64,000 bases of DNA from Nordella sp. HKS 07 (GTDB lineage Bacteria > Pseudomonadota > Alphaproteobacteria > Rhizobiales > Aestuariivirgaceae), in NCBI RefSeq assembly GCF_011046735.1, contig NZ_CP049258.1, positions 310,001 through 374,000 on the forward strand, written 5' to 3'. The notes beneath the pieces are model-generated. The model made no database searches. It was not told the DNA's origin and worked only from the letters and a program-made list of their open reading frames with translations. Position numbers and translations under genes: made by a program. Positions 25,854 through 34,899 of this stretch are shown piece after piece. Each line of letters begins with the position of its first letter. Position 1 is the first letter of the stretch.

Positions 25854-26384
25854 CTATGCGCTTATCCCTCGGCTGACGATAGGCGTTGGTATCTTGTATA
25901 TCCGGGCAATCTCCTCAGCTACGAGCTGCTGCAGTCGCCAGAGATTAGGATCCCGTATCCCAAGCGCTTCGAGGTGCGAGACCGTGTTGTAAAGGTACTC
26001 CGCACACGATCCGCCGTGCCCGCAAGCTCTTGCAAGCACGAATGCGACCTTATCCAGCGGGAGCTTCAGCGAAATACCGTCGCCTTTTGGACCGGCCCAA
26101 AAGACAAGTGCCCGGAGCCTTCCTGCTTCAGTCTGCAGCTTAATCCAGCGCACCATGCCCACATCTTCTCGGGCCAGGATCTCACGGCGCACCATTCGTT
26201 TAAGCTCAGCCAAGCGGTTGTCATCCAACAACCGAAACGCCATACCACTACAGCGACCGCCTCGATCTAGCGCCATCATCAGGCCGGGTTGCTCGGGAGT
26301 GCCCCGCCAGTTGGTCAGTTCTATGCAGAATGACCGATGCCAGCCAATGGCCGTGGCGCGCCGAGCTTCGACGGGGTCAAAGGT
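25854..26384 (-). pseudogene. ChaC-like gamma-glutamylcyclotransferase, N-terminally truncated
   Basis: The minus frame encodes VEARRATAIGWHRSFCIEL, TNWRGTPEQPGLMMALDRGG, GMAFRL, and CGHGGSCAEYLYNTVSHLEALGIRD. These are the C-terminal blocks of the bacterial ChaC family, which cleaves glutathione or gamma-glutamyl peptides. The first 40-50 residues, including the YGSL substrate loop, are missing. At 26385 the sequence switches to the antisense of the duplicated korB tail, and the frame stays open through it by chance to 26717. It is therefore a chimeric open frame, not a fusion gene. Confidence 0.78.
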
Positions 26385-27052
26385 CGGGAGCCGGTTGTGG
26401 CCGATTACGCGCCGGGCTCGGTCGTGATCATCCGCCAGCATGAAGGCTCCTATCTCAGACTGCGCAAGATCGAAAGCGGCTATGATCCCACCGACAAGCG
26501 TGCGGCCCGCACGCTGCTTCAGGAGCATGAAGCGAAGGGCGAAATCGTAACGGGGCTTCTTTATCTCGATCCTGAGGCGCAGGATCTGCACGAGCGCTAC
26601 GGCACCGTCATCAAGCCCCTCAACGCACTGATCGATGGCGATCTTTGCCCCGGTTCGGACGTCCTCGAGCGCATCAATGCGTCGCTGAGATGATAACCCC
26701 TTAGATTCGCTGGCCATTCACCGCAAGGCTTCTAACCGGCGTTCGGTAACAGACGCACAAACTCAGATATGGCGGTGCGCGCTTGATTTGGCGATGCTGA
26801 AAGAACCATTCTTCACGAAAGAGTGGCGCCCGAGTGAGATCGAACTCGTACGGTGAAGCAGTGCCCTGACGCGCGGCGTTAGCACCAATATTGCTGCCCA
26901 TCGCCCGTCGCATCCTTTTGCTTCGAGCGATGTCTACTGATGGCCCATCGCGTCATTTCGCTGCGCTGCGGAATTTGGCCACTATCGGGGAATAGCGGAC
27001 ATGGCTGGACTCGCTGCTGGCTCGGCCCGGTCGCGAATGACCCATAGCGGAC
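26385..27052 (+). repeat. Duplicated segment, copy 2 (korB 3' end plus spacer)
   Basis: Matches 18166-18832. It contains 102 codons of korB (GREPVVADYAPGSVV onward, up to the stop at 26693), the same spacer and a full repeat A. There is no korB promoter or 5' part, so no product is expected. It lies directly against the broken end of the ChaC gene. Confidence 0.9.
26941..27052 (+). repeat. Repeat A, copy 3 (full length)
   Basis: TGGCCCATCGCGTCATTTCG start, CACTATCGGGG block, GCTGCTGGCTCGGCCCGG and GCGAATGACCCATAGCGG. It is part of the duplicated segment but differs from copy 2 at several bases in its second half. The left flank is GTCTACTGA. Confidence 0.8.
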
Positions 27053-27087
27053 CTAGACCCGGTCTAGCCGATCTAGACCCGCTCTAG
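27053..27087. promoter_or_regulatory. Tandem CTAGACC palindromes upstream of cyclase 3
   Basis: CTAGACC-C-GGTCTAG at 27053-27067 is a 7-bp palindrome with a one-base centre. A related CTAGACCCGCTCTAG follows at 27073-27087, 20 bp further. CTAG is normally scarce in such genomes. They lie 60-93 bp before the ATG at 27146, right after repeat A, and have no equivalent before cyclase 1. A regulator site is likely; which protein binds is unknown. Confidence 0.45.
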
Positions 27088-27145
27088 GCCCGAACGTGAT
27101 ATTCCCTTATCATTGACTAGGCGTCGCTCTGCGTCCGGAGCCAGC

Positions 27146-28891
27146 ATGGAGCGAAAACTCGCAGCAATTCTCGCCGCCGACGTTGTCGGCTACAGCCGGC
27201 TGATGGGCCAGGATGAGGCTGGCACGCTGCAAGCTCTAAAGGCCGTTCGAGCCGAGTTGATCGATCCCAGGATCGCCGAGCACAAGGGCCGCGTGTTCAA
27301 GGCGACCGGCGACGGCTTGCTTGCGGAGTTCCCGAGCGTAGTTAACGCAGTTGCATGCGCCATTGACATCCAGCGCGGGATGCATTCGCGCACCGCCGAA
27401 CTGCCCGAGGACCGCGCGATTCGCTTGCGCATTGGAGTCCATGTTGGAGACGTAATAATCGAGGCCGACGACATCTTCGGCGACGGGGTAAACGTGGCGG
27501 CTAGGCTTGAGGGGATGGCACCTCCCGGCGGGGTCGTAGTGTCGGGGACGGTTCGCGACCACCTGGGTAATCGCCTTGACGCCCAGTTTCATGACATGGG
27601 CGAGCATACGCTCAAGAACATCGACCATCCGATACGGGTTTTCCAGGTACAACTCGATCGCGCACCCGCATTTCAACAACCTACCTTGGCCCTGCCCGAC
27701 AAGCCATCGATCGCCGTCTTGCCATTCGACAACCTGAGCAGCGATCGCGACCAAGATTATTTCGCTGATGGCATAGTTGAAGAGATTATCACCGCCCTGA
27801 CACGTATGCGTTGGTTGTTCGTCATCGCGCGGAACTCCAGTTTTGCTTACAAGGGCCGAGCCGTGGACGTAAAGCAGATCGGGCGCGAATTGGGCGTCCG
27901 TTACATCCTTGAGGGCAGCGTCCGCAAATCAGGCGACAAGGTTCGGATCACCGGGCAACTCATCGACACCTCTACCGGAGCGCACCTCTGGGCGGACCGG
28001 ATTGAAGGGGGACTGGAGAACATCTTCGATTTTCAGGATCAGGTGACCACAAGTGTAATTGGCGCGATTTCTCCGAGATTGGAGGAGGCCGAGATCGAGA
28101 GGGCCAAGCGCAAGCCGACAGAGAACCTGGACGCCTATGACTACTATCTGCGCGGCTTGGCTGGTGTTCATCAATGGACCAGACAGAGTTGCGAAGAGGC
28201 ACTGTCGAATTTCTACTGCGCTATCCATATTGATCCTAGTTTCGCGGCCGCTTATGGCATGGCAGCGCGGACCTTTGTTCTGCGAAAGGGGAGTGGATGG
28301 GTTGCGGATCGCGAGGCTGAAGTTGCCGAGGCGGTTCGATTGGCAAGGCGAGCAGCCCAGTTGGGCAAGGATGATGCCGTTGCGCTTAGCACTGCAGGGA
28401 TCGCGTTTTCCTTCATGGTTGGTAACCACGAAGAGGGCAAAGTCCTCACGGATCGAGCTATAGAACTCAACCCCAACTCGGCATGGGCTTGGCTTTGGAG
28501 CGGTTGGATCCGAATGTGGCTTGGCGAGCCCGAGGCGGCCATCGATCGCGTGTCCCGCGCCCTGCGTTTGAACCCAACCGACCCTCACAGTTATAGTATG
28601 TACGGCGCCCTGGCGCATGCCCATTTCTTTGCCGGCCGATTTACAGAAGCTCTATCCTGGGCGGAAATGGCGGTGCGCGAGAAACCCGATTTTCTTCTCC
28701 CCGGCTGCATGGCAGCGGCCAGCAGTGCGCTAGCGGGGCGCATTGCAGACGCGAGGAGAGCCATGGGACGAGTGCATCAACTTGACCCCTCCCTCAATGC
28801 ATCCAACCTACAGTTCCTTTTTCCTCTCAGGCGACCGGAAGACCTCGCCAGGCTGGCGGAGGGGCTGCGACTGGCTGGCCTGCCGGAATAA
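27146..28891 (+). CDS. Class III adenylate/guanylate cyclase with TolB-like and TPR domains (paralogue 3)
   Basis: A 581-residue protein, taken from ATG 27146 (MERKLAAILAADVVGYSRLM); an 11-codon extension to 27113 is possible. Catalytic motifs are AADVVGYSRLMGQDE, KATGDGLLAEFPSVVNAV and IFGDGVNVAARLEG. The TolB-like part begins IAVLPFDNLSSDRDQDYFADG, and TPR-like repeats follow KPTENLDAYDYYLRG. The tail is GLRLAGLPE. It is downstream of the second korB-tail duplicate, as paralogue 1 is downstream of the first, yet the proteins themselves are clearly diverged, so the duplicated flank is younger than the gene split. Confidence 0.9.
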   Translation: MERKLAAILAADVVGYSRLMGQDEAGTLQALKAVRAELIDPRIAEHKGRVFKATGDGLLAEFPSVVNAVACAIDIQRGMHSRTAELPEDRAIRLRIGVHVGDVIIEADDIFGDGVNVAARLEGMAPPGGVVVSGTVRDHLGNRLDAQFHDMGEHTLKNIDHPIRVFQVQLDRAPAFQQPTLALPDKPSIAVLPFDNLSSDRDQDYFADGIVEEIITALTRMRWLFVIARNSSFAYKGRAVDVKQIGRELGVRYILEGSVRKSGDKVRITGQLIDTSTGAHLWADRIEGGLENIFDFQDQVTTSVIGAISPRLEEAEIERAKRKPTENLDAYDYYLRGLAGVHQWTRQSCEEALSNFYCAIHIDPSFAAAYGMAARTFVLRKGSGWVADREAEVAEAVRLARRAAQLGKDDAVALSTAGIAFSFMVGNHEEGKVLTDRAIELNPNSAWAWLWSGWIRMWLGEPEAAIDRVSRALRLNPTDPHSYSMYGALAHAHFFAGRFTEALSWAEMAVREKPDFLLPGCMAAASSALAGRIADARRAMGRVHQLDPSLNASNLQFLFPLRRPEDLARLAEGLRLAGLPE

Positions 28892-29132
28892 AGCGGGATG
28901 CCTCCGCACGCGTATTGATGACAAAACTGTCCGCCCCGCACACTCAAAGCAAGGATGACGCTTGGTTCGTCGATTTCCCTACCCCCCGGCACCTTCACGG
29001 TAATACCATTGACGGTTAGCGCCAGGGCACGGACAATGTCCGCATTTGATGCTGTGGACGGCTCCTCCACCTGGTGCGCAAGTGCCATAGGATTGGTGGC
29101 CAAAAGGTGACCACGATTCGGAGGAGCTCGAT

Positions 29133-30164
29133 ATGCAAGCGGTGACGACAATCGGTTTCGACATTGCGAAGTCTGTTTTCCAGGTTCACGGCATTGACGC
29201 AGACGGCCAGGGGGTTATTCGCCAGCGTCTCAAGCGGTCACGGGTTCTCGGTTTCTTCAGGAAGCTTTCGCCTTGTGTGGTTGGTATCGAGGCATGCGCG
29301 TCCTCGCACCACTGGTCGCGCGAGTTGCAGGCACTCGGGCACACGGTTCGATTGATGCCGCCGGCCTATGTGAAGCCGTATGTGAAACGCCAGAAGAACG
29401 ATGCGGCCGATGCCGAGGCCATTTGCGAGGCGGTGCAGCGGCCAAGCATGCGGTTCGTGCCGACCAAGACACCCGACCAGCAAGCCTGTCTGATGCTCCA
29501 CCGTACGCGGCATCTGTTCATTCGCCAGCAGACTGCGCTGATCAATGCGATCCGCGCCCACCTTGCCGAGTTTGGCATTGTCGCACCAGTCGGCCGCAAT
29601 GGCGTCGAGAAGCTGCTCGATGTGGTTGCCGATCCCGACGATGGACGCGTGCCCGAGATTGCGCGCGAGTGCCTGGAGGCACTGGGCCGTCAACTATGGC
29701 AGCTGAAGCGGCAGATCCTGACGTTCGACCAGCATATCAACGCCTGGCATCGCTCAAACGAGACCAGCCGTCGGCTCGACGAACTCCCCGGGGTCGGTCC
29801 GGCGCTGGCAACCGCGCTGGTCGCCAGTATTCCCGATCCGAGGGCGTTTCGCTCGGGACGCGACTTCTCAGCCTGGATTGGGCTGGTGCCGAAGCAGAAC
29901 TCCAGTGGAGGCAGGGAGAGGCTTGGCAATATCACCAAACAGGGCGATCGATACCTGCGCTCGCTGTTCTGTGCTGGCGCGTTGGCGGTGATCCGATACG
30001 CGAAAATCCACGGCACCAAGCATCGGCCATGGCTTGCCAAGCTGCTGGAGCGGCGGCCGACAAAGGTGGCCGCGATCGCGTTCGCCAACAAGATTGCCCG
30101 CATGGCCTGGGCGATGATGGCCAAGGGCGAGCGTTACAGGGAACCCGTCGCGCTGGCTCGCTAG
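29133..30164 (+). CDS. IS110-family transposase (copy 1)
   Basis: A 343-residue DEDD recombinase. The RuvC-like N-terminus has IGFDIAKSVFQVHGID (Asp), GIEACASSHHWSREL (Glu) and QKNDAADAEAICEA (Asp-Asp). The C-terminal Tnp20 domain has ELPGVGPALATAL and PKQNSSGGRERLG with the catalytic Ser. GGAGGAG lies 8-14 bases before the ATG. It cuts and joins DNA, guided in this family by a non-coding bridge RNA made from the element. It is intact and identical to the second copy. Confidence 0.93.
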   Translation: MQAVTTIGFDIAKSVFQVHGIDADGQGVIRQRLKRSRVLGFFRKLSPCVVGIEACASSHHWSRELQALGHTVRLMPPAYVKPYVKRQKNDAADAEAICEAVQRPSMRFVPTKTPDQQACLMLHRTRHLFIRQQTALINAIRAHLAEFGIVAPVGRNGVEKLLDVVADPDDGRVPEIARECLEALGRQLWQLKRQILTFDQHINAWHRSNETSRRLDELPGVGPALATALVASIPDPRAFRSGRDFSAWIGLVPKQNSSGGRERLGNITKQGDRYLRSLFCAGALAVIRYAKIHGTKHRPWLAKLLERRPTKVAAIAFANKIARMAWAMMAKGERYREPVALAR

Positions 30165-30440
30165 GGCACGGCGACTTTGGACGAGATCGCGCCGGCAACG
30201 GCGTGATGTGAAGGCTGGAAAGGACTGACAGCAGGTAACGCAGAACCGGTCGATCCGGCGATCAGGACAACCCACATGGGCCACAGCATTGTCGAATGCG
30301 AGCTTTTGACCGGGACCTGATCCGCGGAAGGCATTATGGCCAGCGGCCCTATGAGCCGCGCTCAAAGGCCGAACACATGGCTGCTACGACCAGCGCTGCG
30401 ACATGCAAAAGAACCTTGACAGCCCGGAGCCGTCCACACA
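30165..30440 (+). ncRNA. Candidate bridge RNA region in the IS right end (copy 1)
   Basis: In IS1111-type elements the guide RNA lies in the non-coding right end, and this 276-bp region has no gene. ATGGGCCA at 30276-30283 is the exact complement of TGGCCCAT, the sequence next to the element's right end and the start of repeat A. That is what a target-binding loop would carry. RNA boundaries and fold are not determined here. The same sequence is in copy 2 at +1474. Confidence 0.4.
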
Positions 30441-30446
30441 TGGCCC

Positions 30447-30520
30447 ATCGCGTCATACAATCGCGACGCCGTCGAGCACCAAAATTCTAACGTTTCTTTC
30501 GTCAGCCGAAGGTCCGCTCA
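30447..30520. other. 74-bp spacer between the two IS copies
   Basis: Begins ATCGCGTCAT, which with the preceding TGGCCC restores the start of repeat A, then diverges. It ends GTCCGCTCA, like the GTCCGCATT left of copy 1. No gene. Confidence 0.6.
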
Positions 30521-31920
30521 TGATGCTGTGGACGGCTCCTCCACCTGGTGCGCAAGTGCCATAGGATTGGTGGCCAAAAGGTGACCACGATTCGGAGGAG
30601 CTCGATATGCAAGCGGTGACGACAATCGGTTTCGACATTGCGAAGTCTGTTTTCCAGGTTCACGGCATTGACGCAGACGGCCAGGGGGTTATTCGCCAGC
30701 GTCTCAAGCGGTCACGGGTTCTCGGTTTCTTCAGGAAGCTTTCGCCTTGTGTGGTTGGTATCGAGGCATGCGCGTCCTCGCACCACTGGTCGCGCGAGTT
30801 GCAGGCACTCGGGCACACGGTTCGATTGATGCCGCCGGCCTATGTGAAGCCGTATGTGAAACGCCAGAAGAACGATGCGGCCGATGCCGAGGCCATTTGC
30901 GAGGCGGTGCAGCGGCCAAGCATGCGGTTCGTGCCGACCAAGACACCCGACCAGCAAGCCTGTCTGATGCTCCACCGTACGCGGCATCTGTTCATTCGCC
31001 AGCAGACTGCGCTGATCAATGCGATCCGCGCCCACCTTGCCGAGTTTGGCATTGTCGCACCAGTCGGCCGCAATGGCGTCGAGAAGCTGCTCGATGTGGT
31101 TGCCGATCCCGACGATGGACGCGTGCCCGAGATTGCGCGCGAGTGCCTGGAGGCACTGGGCCGTCAACTATGGCAGCTGAAGCGGCAGATCCTGACGTTC
31201 GACCAGCATATCAACGCCTGGCATCGCTCAAACGAGACCAGCCGTCGGCTCGACGAACTCCCCGGGGTCGGTCCGGCGCTGGCAACCGCGCTGGTCGCCA
31301 GTATTCCCGATCCGAGGGCGTTTCGCTCGGGACGCGACTTCTCAGCCTGGATTGGGCTGGTGCCGAAGCAGAACTCCAGTGGAGGCAGGGAGAGGCTTGG
31401 CAATATCACCAAACAGGGCGATCGATACCTGCGCTCGCTGTTCTGTGCTGGCGCGTTGGCGGTGATCCGATACGCGAAAATCCACGGCACCAAGCATCGG
31501 CCATGGCTTGCCAAGCTGCTGGAGCGGCGGCCGACAAAGGTGGCCGCGATCGCGTTCGCCAACAAGATTGCCCGCATGGCCTGGGCGATGATGGCCAAGG
31601 GCGAGCGTTACAGGGAACCCGTCGCGCTGGCTCGCTAGGGCACGGCGACTTTGGACGAGATCGCGCCGGCAACGGCGTGATGTGAAGGCTGGAAAGGACT
31701 GACAGCAGGTAACGCAGAACCGGTCGATCCGGCGATCAGGACAACCCACATGGGCCACAGCATTGTCGAATGCGAGCTTTTGACCGGGACCTGATCCGCG
31801 GAAGGCATTATGGCCAGCGGCCCTATGAGCCGCGCTCAAAGGCCGAACACATGGCTGCTACGACCAGCGCTGCGACATGCAAAAGAACCTTGACAGCCCG
31901 GAGCCGTCCACACATGGCCC
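30521..31920 (+). mobile_element. IS110-family (IS1111 group) insertion sequence, copy 2
   Basis: Identical to copy 1 over 1400 bp at a constant offset of 1474. Subterminal repeats are at 30527-30539 and 31900-31912. Its right end joins a complete repeat A (TGGCCCTTGGCG). Same direction as copy 1. Confidence 0.88.
30607..31638 (+). CDS. IS110-family transposase (copy 2)
   Basis: 343 residues, identical to the product of 29133-30164, with the DEDD residues and the C-terminal Ser motif. Both copies are intact and have the same upstream ribosome-binding site. Identity at the DNA level means a very recent second insertion or a tandem duplication. Confidence 0.93.
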   Translation: MQAVTTIGFDIAKSVFQVHGIDADGQGVIRQRLKRSRVLGFFRKLSPCVVGIEACASSHHWSRELQALGHTVRLMPPAYVKPYVKRQKNDAADAEAICEAVQRPSMRFVPTKTPDQQACLMLHRTRHLFIRQQTALINAIRAHLAEFGIVAPVGRNGVEKLLDVVADPDDGRVPEIARECLEALGRQLWQLKRQILTFDQHINAWHRSNETSRRLDELPGVGPALATALVASIPDPRAFRSGRDFSAWIGLVPKQNSSGGRERLGNITKQGDRYLRSLFCAGALAVIRYAKIHGTKHRPWLAKLLERRPTKVAAIAFANKIARMAWAMMAKGERYREPVALAR

Positions 31921-32010
31921 TTGGCGTCGCTTCGCTGCGGTGCGGAATTTGGTCCGCTATCGGGGCATAGCCGACAGGCGCGACCTGATAGCGATAGTGA
32001 CCCAAAGCGG
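31915..32010 (+). repeat. Repeat A, copy 4 (at the IS copy 2 right end)
   Basis: TGGCCCTTGGCGTCGCTTCG, then GCGGAATTTGGTCCGCTATC, GGGGCATAGCCGACA and GTGACCCAAAGCGG. The second half is shorter than in copies 2 and 3. It abuts the IS. Confidence 0.75.
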
Positions 32011-33821
32011 CTATTCGGGCAGCCCGGCCCTGCGCAGCCCTTCAGAAAATCTGGCCCTATCCTCTGGTCGTCGCAAAGGGAAGAAGTTCTGCAGCTTTGA
32101 GATGCACATTGTCGGGTCCATTCGAGTGAGTTTCTCGATCCCCTCGCGCGCCCGGCCAAGATCACCCAACAGGGCGGCGCTTGCCGCAACCATCGAAATC
32201 GAGTTGGCGAAACCGCTCTGTTCCCCCCCGCACACAGCGTTCTGCCCATAATAAAGCCTCCTCATAGCGACCGTTGAAGAAATGCCCGCACGCCATACCT
32301 GCATGCATGCTGCTCCTATAAGGGTCCTGCGGGTTGAGCCGGATTGCCCGCCCGAAGTGATCAAGAGCCAAGTCCGGTTGTCCGAGCCAAGTTCGTATCC
32401 ATCCGCTGAAGAGCCATGCCCAGGCCATATTCGGATCAATGGCGGTAGCCCGATCGACAAGGTCGCGACCACCATCCAAATCGCCGACAACGAAGCCCAG
32501 AGCAATCCCAGCCGTGGCCAGGGCCACGGCATTGTCTGGGCCCAGTTGGACTGCCCGGCGTGACAGTCGCTCGGCTTCGGCCCGTTCAAATAACCGATCG
32601 AGTTCCCAGCCACCAACCTTGCGCTGCGAATAACAGCGGGCCGCCATGCCATAGGCTGCGGCGTAGTTGGGATCAAGGTCAATTGCCCGGTAGAAATGCT
32701 GGACTGCCTCAGCGTTGGCCTCCTTCGTCCACTGATGGGTAGCGGCTAGGCCGCGAAGATAATAGTCATAGGCATCGAGGTTTTCGGTTGGCTTACGCCT
32801 TGTCCGCTCAATTTCCGCTTGTTGAAGTTTGGGTGCGATCGCGGAGATCACGCTTGCGGTCAGCTGATCCTGCAGACCGAAGATATCTTCCAGTCCGCTA
32901 TCAAATCGCTCAGCCCACAGATGAGCGCCGGTCGTCGTATCGATCAGCTGCCCAGTTATGCGAATCCTGTTTCCAGCTTTCCTGACGCTTCCTTCGAGTA
33001 CATAACGAACTCCCATTTCGCGTCCGACCTGTCTCACGTCGACAGCCCGATGCTTGTAGGTGAAAGTCGAGTTGCGGGCGATAACGAATAGCCAGTGCAT
33101 GCGCGACAGCGCAGTGATGATCTCCTCCACCATGCCATCGGCAAAGTACCTCCTGCTCGGGATCGCCGCTCATGTTTTGAAAGGGCAGGACCGCGATCGA
33201 TGGCTTTGAAGGCAATGGCAGGAGGGTTGGGGTATCGCTGATGCTCGAACTGACCCCAGCGTGGGCCCAGTAGGCCTTCACCGGCCGGGCGATGTTCTTG
33301 AGTTCAACCTCACCCAGGTCTTCGACAGCGAAATCAAGCTTTCCCCGCACTTCCTCGTGCACCTTGCCGGTGATGCAGATGCCGCCTGGCTTCGCCAGGC
33401 TCTCAATCCGCGCCGCGATGTTGATGCTATCGCCATAGATGTCCGAACCCTCACCGATGACGTCGCCAAGATTGATGCCGATGCGCAGGTAGATGCGACG
33501 GTGGTCGGCAAGAGCTTCGTTGGCTTCGGCGAACCTGCCCTGAAGTTCAAGTGCCGCCTTAAGTGCATTCACCACGCTTGCGAACTCGACCAGCACCCCG
33601 TCACCTGTGAACTTCACAATACGGCCGGCATGCTGGCCGACCAGCGGCTCGACGATCTTTCTTCGGCGGTCCTTGAGGGCTGCAAGCGTTCCCGCCTCAT
33701 CCGCCTCCATGAGGCGCGAGTAGCCGACGACATCGGCAACGAGAATGGCGGCGAGGCGGCGGTTCACAGACGTTCTCCCCGAAACATCGAGAATAGCGCT
33801 TATTCTTGCTGAAAGCGACAA
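32011..33821 (-). pseudogene. Class III cyclase with TolB-like and TPR domains (paralogue 4), two frameshifts
   Basis: Three minus frames together encode a full paralogue. 33821 (or GTG 33767) to about 33150 gives the cyclase domain (ADVVGYSRLMEADEAG, FTGDGVLVEFASVVNAL, IYGDSINIAARIE) and the TolB start FQNMSGDPEQE. An extra C (plus strand 33149-33150) shifts the frame. It resumes as YFADGMVEEIITALSR through the TPR part to about 32230. A C7 run at 32223-32229, where six fit, shifts it again, into the final FANSISMVAASAALLGD segment ending GLRRAGLPE. Note YGDS instead of YGDG in the catalytic region. Probably inactive if the shifts are real. Confidence 0.85.
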
Positions 33822-34059
33822 CTAGGGCACTTTGTAGCATATTGGTTCACGCTCCCAGAGCGACACAATTGCGACGCCCGGTCTTGGCCCATCGCGTCAT
33901 TTCGCGGCGAGTCAGAATTCAGTCGCGATCGGGGTATCGCTGACCTGGTCGGACTTACCGCGAGCTCGACCTGGTAGCAAATGACCCAAAGCAGTCAGCG
34001 GTAGGCCGTTAAAGTCTCAACGGTCAAATACCTGCCAAGCGAATCGGCGTGGGACCTAT
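33822..34059. other. Intergenic region with repeat A
   Basis: Repeat A copy 5 lies at 33885-33994. The rest, between the cyclase start and the methyltransferase stop, shows no gene. Confidence 0.5.
33885..33994 (+). repeat. Repeat A, copy 5
   Basis: TGGCCCATCGCGTCATTTCG start, GCGATCGGGGTATCGCTGAC, GAGCTCGACCTGGTAGC and AAATGACCCAAAGCAG. More diverged than copies 2 and 3. Confidence 0.7.
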
Positions 34060-34899
34060 TTACTGCCGCGGTTTGGCCCCACTTCCGAGAGTGGCAGGCA
34101 TGGGGACCTGGAAGTGGTCCCCCTTTCGGAATAGCTGATCCATTCCTTCAGCGACGGCGACCTTGATCGCCGAGAGAGCTGCGCTATCTTGTGCAAGCAA
34201 AAGGGCCCTTAACCTTACTCCTCCCTGCAACACCAAATTGACCAATCCGGTCGCAGTTTTCAGCAGCAACGTCTGAGCCACAGTAGTTGCAGCGACATCG
34301 GAGAAGCCCGCTTGCGTAAGCGCGGCCTTCATATCCTCCTGATCGCTGAACTGGGAGAAATCGGGCCCGTGCGGCAATGGAACGTCAACACGCCCGTGAG
34401 CTTTCACCGCCCCCAAGAGAAGGCCGAAGCCATTGGCTGGTGAGGGTCGTTCCCAAACGCTGATCGCCACACGGCCGCCGGGACGAAGAACTCGACGCAT
34501 TTCCGCCAAAGCGCGGTCCGGCTCGGGCACATGGAGAATGCCGTAGCCGCAAACGACGGCATCGAACGTATTATCGGGATATGGCAGATCTTGCGCGTCC
34601 CCTTGGCGACAATCCATCGACGGAACGTTCCGACGGGCAGCGGCAACCATGGCCTCCGAGAAGTCGATAGCGGATACTTTCGCACCGCGCTCGGTGGCAG
34701 CTAGGGCCAGCACGCCGTGTCCTGTGCAGACATCGAGCACGTCACATCCGCCAATGACCCCAGCTGCATCGAGTGTGGCATCAACCGACTGCGCGGTCAG
34801 CGGACCAAAGACAGCTTCGTAACCCTCGGACACCGCGTTCCATCCGCTTCGCTCAAAGTCTCGAAAGGCGTCCGGCTGGTTCGACACCTGAATTGGCAT
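34060..34899 (-). CDS. Class I SAM-dependent methyltransferase
   Basis: A 279-residue methyltransferase with the Rossmann-like SAM fold. Motif I is DVLDVCTGHGVLALAA (residues 53-68), with the usual acidic residue SAIDFSEAMV following. The next segment is GDAQDLPYPDNTFDAVVCGYG and LRPGGRVAISVW. This arrangement is common in UbiE/ArsM-like and small-molecule methyltransferases; the acceptor is unknown. It is intact and isolated on the minus strand, between two repeat-A copies. Confidence 0.85.
   Translation of the reverse strand: MPIQVSNQPDAFRDFERSGWNAVSEGYEAVFGPLTAQSVDATLDAAGVIGGCDVLDVCTGHGVLALAATERGAKVSAIDFSEAMVAAARRNVPSMDCRQGDAQDLPYPDNTFDAVVCGYGILHVPEPDRALAEMRRVLRPGGRVAISVWERPSPANGFGLLLGAVKAHGRVDVPLPHGPDFSQFSDQEDMKAALTQAGFSDVAATTVAQTLLLKTATGLVNLVLQGGVRLRALLLAQDSAALSAIKVAVAEGMDQLFRKGDHFQVPMPATLGSGAKPRQ

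Larger units (their letters stand above)
29047..30446 (+). mobile_element. IS110-family (IS1111 group) insertion sequence, copy 1
   Basis: 1400 bp identical to 30521-31920. Subterminal inverted repeats TGTGGACGGCTCC (29053-29065) and GGAGCCGTCCACA (30426-30438) match over 13 bp, a trait of the IS1111 group. It encodes one DEDD transposase, with 86 bp before it and 282 bp after it. The last six bases, TGGCCC, also belong to repeat A, so the true right end is 30440 or up to 30446. No target duplication is seen, as expected for this family. Confidence 0.88.

Noticed and set aside
26337-26693. A plus-strand frame encoding 118 residues with a korB-like sequence
   Set aside because: It is the duplicated korB 3' end with no start region; the first residues come from antisense ChaC.
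25854-26717. A 287-codon protein combining korB antisense and ChaC
   Set aside because: The first third is antisense to a duplicated segment, so only the ChaC remnant is meaningful.
28892-29046. Minus-strand coding-like stretch (ALTVNGITVKVPGGREIDEP) before the first IS
   Set aside because: Too short and not assignable to a family; perhaps a remnant, not annotated.
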